This document shows positions 60,877 through 64,000 of a stretch of DNA of 64,000 bases, in pieces. The notes under the pieces are model-generated. The model was not told where the DNA came from, did no database searches, and saw only the letters and a program-made list of their open reading frames with translations. Numbering within the stretch: position 1 is the first letter of the stretch; every line of letters starts with the position of its first letter. Both the position numbers and the translations under genes were made by a program. This DNA is from Variovorax sp. DXTD-1. GTDB lineage: Bacteria; Pseudomonadota; Gammaproteobacteria; Burkholderiales; Burkholderiaceae_C. Location of the stretch: the NCBI RefSeq assembly GCF_003984625.1, contig NZ_RWKH01000025.1:16813-80812 (forward strand), written 5' to 3'.

Positions 60877-62204
60877 TTCGTCACTCCCGCCGAAGCGACC
60901 CGATCAGGCTCGGACAACAGCACGATGTCGACGCGCCGGTTGCGCGCCCGGTTGGCCGGCGTGTCGTTGGCGGCCACGGGCTCCGCGTCGGCCTTGCCGT
61001 CGGAGCGCATGCGCGCCGGATCGACCAGCGTGGTGAGCGAGCCCTTCACCGCATCGGCACGCGCAGCCGACAGATGCCAGTTGGACGGATAGCGCAGCGA
61101 GCGGATCGGCTGGTTGTCGGAGTGGCCGGTGATCAGCACCTCGCCCTTCACCTCGGCCAGTGCCTGGCCGATGCGGCGCAGCACCGGCAGCGATGCGGCC
61201 ATGGGCTCGGCGCTGCCCGAACCGAAGAAGGAGTCGCCGCGCAGGCGCACCACGCTGCGGTCGGCTTCGTCGGTCACCGTGACCAGGCCCTGCTTGATCT
61301 CGGGCTCCAGAAAGCGCGCGAGCCGCGGCGACTTGGCCGGCGTGGCGGGCGGCGCGATCTGGATGTTGGGCACGCGCAGGCCCGACACGGCGGCATAGGT
61401 GGTGTCGGAGCGGTAGTTGAGCATGAGCCGCAGGCCGAACCACGCCAGCGCAAGCAGCAGCGCGAAGCCGGCCGCGAACACCCACAGCGGCAGCGATTCG
61501 CGCAGCCGCACCGTGCCCGCGCCTTGCCCGCGCCAATGCGGAGAAAGCTCGGCCTCGAGCGGCGGGCGGTCCTTGGCGATGAGATCGGCCAGGCGCTGGC
61601 GCACCGAATCGAGTTGCGCGCGGCCGTTGTCGACCACGCGGTAGCGGCCTTCGAAGCCGAGCGCGAGCACGCTGTAGATCAGCTCCAGCAGCTGACGGTG
61701 CGTGGGCACATCCTGCGCGAGCTTGGCGAGCAGCTGGAACACTTTTTCGCCGCCCCAGGTCTCGTTGTGGAATTGCACCAAAAGGCTCTGCTTGTTCCAG
61801 CCGGCCTGCACGCCCCAGGGCGTGTTGGCCACGGCTTCGTCGAGCGCGGTGCACAGCACATAGCGCGCGGCCAGAACCGATTCGTTGCTCACACCGGCGC
61901 GGCGCGCAGCGGCGTCGAACTGGTTCACCGCCTCGGCGGTGGAGGCGCGCAGGGCCGGCACGTTGGGCGGCTGTGCGAGGTTGCGCAGCTTGCCGATCAG
62001 CACCAGCAGCTTGCCCGCGGCCGAGACCAGCGGATTGAGCAACCCGATCTCGCCTACATCCGCGGCGGGCGTAGGATCGGCACCGCCGAAGAAGGGCGCG
62101 GGCGCAGCCGCGGGCGGCGGCGGCGTGCCGGCCGGCGTGCGCGGCTTGGGCTTGATGACCGTGCGCTCCGACTCGAAAGCGGCGAAGGGGTCTGGTGTGG
62201 TCAT
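60873..62204 (-). CDS. tssL: T6SS inner-membrane protein TssL with OmpA-like domain
   Basis: 443 residues. DotU domain (about 50-235): LGKLRNLAQPPNVPALRAST, VLAARYVLCTALDEAVANTP, LVQFHNETWGGEKVFQLLAK. One TM helix (about 247-267, LPLWVFAAGFALLLALAWFG). Periplasmic OmpA-like peptidoglycan-binding domain (about 330-440) with ITGHSDNQPIRSLRYPSN, LSAARADAV and NRARNRRVDIVLL. An extended TssL that anchors the membrane complex to the wall. ATGA overlap with tssM. Confidence 0.96.
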   Translation of the reverse strand: MTTPDPFAAFESERTVIKPKPRTPAGTPPPPAAAPAPFFGGADPTPAADVGEIGLLNPLVSAAGKLLVLIGKLRNLAQPPNVPALRASTAEAVNQFDAAARRAGVSNESVLAARYVLCTALDEAVANTPWGVQAGWNKQSLLVQFHNETWGGEKVFQLLAKLAQDVPTHRQLLELIYSVLALGFEGRYRVVDNGRAQLDSVRQRLADLIAKDRPPLEAELSPHWRGQGAGTVRLRESLPLWVFAAGFALLLALAWFGLRLMLNYRSDTTYAAVSGLRVPNIQIAPPATPAKSPRLARFLEPEIKQGLVTVTDEADRSVVRLRGDSFFGSGSAEPMAASLPVLRRIGQALAEVKGEVLITGHSDNQPIRSLRYPSNWHLSAARADAVKGSLTTLVDPARMRSDGKADAEPVAANDTPANRARNRRVDIVLLSEPDRVASAGVTK

Positions 62205-62236
62205 GATGGTGTTCCGTTTCCGTCAGCCCGATGCGG

Positions 62237-63568
62237 CTAGGAACGAATGGCCCAGAACGCGAGGTCGAGGCCGGGGAAGTCGCCCGCGATGTGCATCGCG
62301 ATGCCGCCCGATTGCTCCAGCTGGCGCCACAGGTCGCTGTTGCGCGTTTCGAGCTCGAAGTAGTTCGCGCCGGTGTGGAAGGGAATCTGCCTCGGTGCCA
62401 CCGGCATCGGCGTGAGCGTGACGCCCGGCAGCGCCAGGTTGACCAGGTCGCGAATGCGCTCGACCGGGCCGATCTTCACCTGCGTGGGAAAGCGCGCGCG
62501 CAGCGCTTCGCTCGGCATGCTGGCGTTCACCGCGAGCACGAAGGTCGCCTTGCGCTGCAGTTCCACGTCGGTGACCACCGCCACGCGCACGCCGTGCTTG
62601 CGGTCATGCAGCTCGATGCGGATGGCCGACTGCTCCAGCACCATCGAGAGGCTGCGGCGCAGGTCGTCCATCACCGGACGGAAGCTCAACGCCAGGTCGT
62701 CGTGGATGTAGGGGCCGAAGCGCGTGACGCGGCGCGAATCGCGAAAGCTCGCAAGGTCGCCCGCCAGCCCGAGCGCATGCTCGAAGAAATGCTGCGGGTG
62801 CAGCATCGCGCTCTTGGCCAGGTGCGCAAACACCGCCTCGTTGCGATTGACCGTCTGCAGCAGCATGAAGTCCGCGATCTCGGCCACGCCGCCGGTGCCG
62901 CCCTGCGTCATGCGGCCCGCCAGCGCCTCGCCGCGCTGGCGCAGAAGGCCCAGCAGCTCGTCGAGCCAGGAACGGATCACGGCATGGCCCGCCACGTCGA
63001 GCAGCGGCGGCAGCATGGCGCGGTCGAGCTGCACCTGGTTGTCGACACGGCGCTCGAGCACGCGGGCCACGCCCAGCGTGGTCCAGGCATCGGTCGCTTC
63101 GCTGGCGCGCACCAGACGCGTATGGAGCTGGCCCAGCTGCAGCATGGCGGTGCGTTCGCCGGCGGTGTTGGAGTCGGGCACTTCGGATTCGAGCACCCGG
63201 TGGCGCACCAGCTCTTCGTATTCTTCGGCGTCGGCCTCGCGGGCACCGGCGCGGCGCAGCGGCAGCGCGAGCATCACGGCCTCGTCGCGCATGGTGGGCG
63301 GAATGTCGATGGGCTCGGGCAGCGGATCGACCGCCGGCATGTCGAACACCGTGCCGTCGCCGAAGATGCCCACCGCGCGCACCAGTGCGAGCTTGCCCAA
63401 CGTGAGCGCAGCCTGGTCGATCTCGACCTCCGCAAACCCCCAGGCATAGGGCGTGGTCGAACGCAAAAGCACATGCCGCGCATGGTCGCCATGACGCTCG
63501 CTCTGCTGCAGGTGCTGGGGCTGCAGCAGCATCCCCTCGCTCCAGACCACTTTTGTTCGCCAACTCAT
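62237..63568 (-). CDS. tssK: T6SS baseplate-to-membrane connector TssK
   Basis: 443 residues; ATG at 63568 chosen since GGAG lies 5 bases upstream (a GTG 6 bases earlier is possible). Signatures: WSEGMLLQPQHLQQSERHGD, PYAWGFAEVEIDQAALTLGK, VDNQVQLDRAMLPPLLDV-like middle, HPQHFFEHALGLAGDLASF, ANYFELETRNSDLWRQLEQS, GDFPGLDLAFWAIR. TssK links the baseplate to TssL/TssM and binds effectors indirectly. First gene of the minus-strand tssK-tssL-tssM-tagF operon; 32 bases to tssL. Confidence 0.96.
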   Translation of the reverse strand: MSWRTKVVWSEGMLLQPQHLQQSERHGDHARHVLLRSTTPYAWGFAEVEIDQAALTLGKLALVRAVGIFGDGTVFDMPAVDPLPEPIDIPPTMRDEAVMLALPLRRAGAREADAEEYEELVRHRVLESEVPDSNTAGERTAMLQLGQLHTRLVRASEATDAWTTLGVARVLERRVDNQVQLDRAMLPPLLDVAGHAVIRSWLDELLGLLRQRGEALAGRMTQGGTGGVAEIADFMLLQTVNRNEAVFAHLAKSAMLHPQHFFEHALGLAGDLASFRDSRRVTRFGPYIHDDLALSFRPVMDDLRRSLSMVLEQSAIRIELHDRKHGVRVAVVTDVELQRKATFVLAVNASMPSEALRARFPTQVKIGPVERIRDLVNLALPGVTLTPMPVAPRQIPFHTGANYFELETRNSDLWRQLEQSGGIAMHIAGDFPGLDLAFWAIRS

Positions 63569-63639
63569 CCGCACTCCGTCAAAGGCAAGGGCTGCCCGAA
63601 AGAAGCACGGAGTTTCCGGCGCGCAAGGCCGCCGGCAAA

Positions 63640-63661
63640 TCCGCCTAACGGCCTAGGCGGA
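63640..63661. terminator. Short stem-loop upstream of tssK
   Basis: A perfect 8-bp inverted repeat (TCCGCCTA ... TAGGCGGA) with a 6-base loop, in the 166-base gap between the partial gene at the window end and tssK. Read on the minus strand it could terminate the upstream transcript, but there is no strong U tract, so a terminator role is weak. The same gap should also hold the tssK promoter; I could not fix its position. Confidence 0.35.
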
Positions 63662-63734
63662 GGGATTTGGAGCTACCGCGAAGGGACTAGATGCGCGGCC
63701 CCTTGTTGCGCGCCCGCTCCCGCACTGCGGGCTG

Positions 63735-64000
63735 TCAGCCCATCACCGGCCCCTGTTGCTGGTTGGCTTGCGCGGCAGCCTGTGCCTGAGCCTGGGCGCG
63801 ATCATGCGCGCGCTGCTGGTCGAACTGCTGCACGTCCTGCATGGTCTGCTGCACTGTGCGCAAAGGCTCCGTGGCTTCAAGAGAGGCGTATCGGCCGGGC
63901 AACGAGGTCGACCTGAACAGAACTGTTCCGTTGATGCCGTGGACGTCGCCCAGATCGTCGGGCTTCCTGATGTTCGACATGTAGCAGGCCGCCGTCGCCT
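63735..64000 (-). CDS. Gln/Ala-rich C-terminal segment, possible XVIPCD-like effector tail (5' end outside window)
   Basis: The frame is open to the window edge (codons before the first ATG read ATAACY), so this is probably the C-terminus of a longer protein; starting at the ATG at 63980 it would be 81 residues. Features: GINGTVLFRSTSLPGRYASL, LRTVQQTMQDVQQFDQQRAH and a tail of Ala-Gln repeats. A pattern of a small domain with V/Q-rich end resembles the XVIPCD tail of type IV secretion toxins and related domains reported in betaproteobacteria. That match is by eye and tentative; a regulator or a short hypothetical gene is possible. Confidence 0.4.
   Translation of the reverse strand, partial: ATAACYMSNIRKPDDLGDVHGINGTVLFRSTSLPGRYASLEATEPLRTVQQTMQDVQQFDQQRAHDRAQAQAQAAAQANQQQGPVMG

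Noticed and set aside
57328..61092. 1254-codon plus-strand open frame opposite tssM
   Set aside because: Antisense shadow of the TssM gene; no protein-like features.

Overview
The window is GC-rich DNA with dense, often 4-base-overlapping (ATGA/GTGA) genes. Codon use, gene content and a long GC-rich palindromic intergenic element all suggest a betaproteobacterium of the Comamonadaceae, most like Variovorax. This is inferred from style and gene families; there is no rRNA or other phylogenetic marker in the window.

Layout. (1) Bases 1-9796, plus strand: the 3' end of a giant VCBS-repeat adhesin. It is followed by a tightly coupled envelope set: a TolC-type outer-membrane lipoprotein, a periplasmic HlyD-type adaptor, a membrane HlyD-type adaptor with a GAF-like N-terminus, and an M50 (site-2-protease-like) membrane protein with a lipoyl/HlyD-like tail. 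No ABC transporter is visible. (2) 9810-12835: small stress-type and unknown genes (a ferritin-like four-helix bundle protein, acidic or proline-rich small proteins, a beta/gamma-crystallin-like fragment). (3) 12866-13537: a NarL-type response regulator. (4) 13785-63568: a very large type VI secretion (T6SS) island.

The T6SS island has all 13 core genes: tssJ, tssA, tssB, tssC, hcp (tssD), tssE, tssF, tssG, tssH (clpV), two vgrG (tssI), tssK, tssL and tssM. It also has accessory genes: tagF, tagH (FHA), tagJ (ImpE), a PP2C phosphatase and a PpkA-like kinase (the threonine phosphorylation pathway), a second Hcp, MltA, and a TPR-methyltransferase. The island opens with a DotU-like/DUF4384 protein and a short TssM-like protein whose nucleotide-binding motifs are lost. 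These look like a second, non-canonical TssL/TssM pair beside the full-length pair at 57277-62204.

Effector cargo is arranged around the tip genes. One cassette (24008-32237) carries VgrG, a DUF6484 protein, a PAAR-like DUF4150 protein with a C-terminal putative zinc/HNH-type nuclease, two paralogous candidate immunity proteins, a DUF2169 chaperone/adaptor, and a degenerate ketoacyl-synthase fused to a HEAT-type TIGR02270 domain. The other (32302-39502) carries VgrG, DUF2169 fused to pentapeptide repeats, a second pentapeptide protein, DUF3540 and a stand-alone DUF4150. A CHAP-like cysteine hydrolase next to hcp is a further candidate effector with no evident immunity gene. In the middle of the structural operon lies a translationally coupled trio: a sigma-70-like factor, a one-span membrane protein and an exported caspase-family protease. 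A nested inverted repeat of about 570 bp separates the kinase end of one minus-strand operon from tagF-tssM-tssL-tssK. The window ends in the C-terminus of a gln-rich protein that may be another effector.
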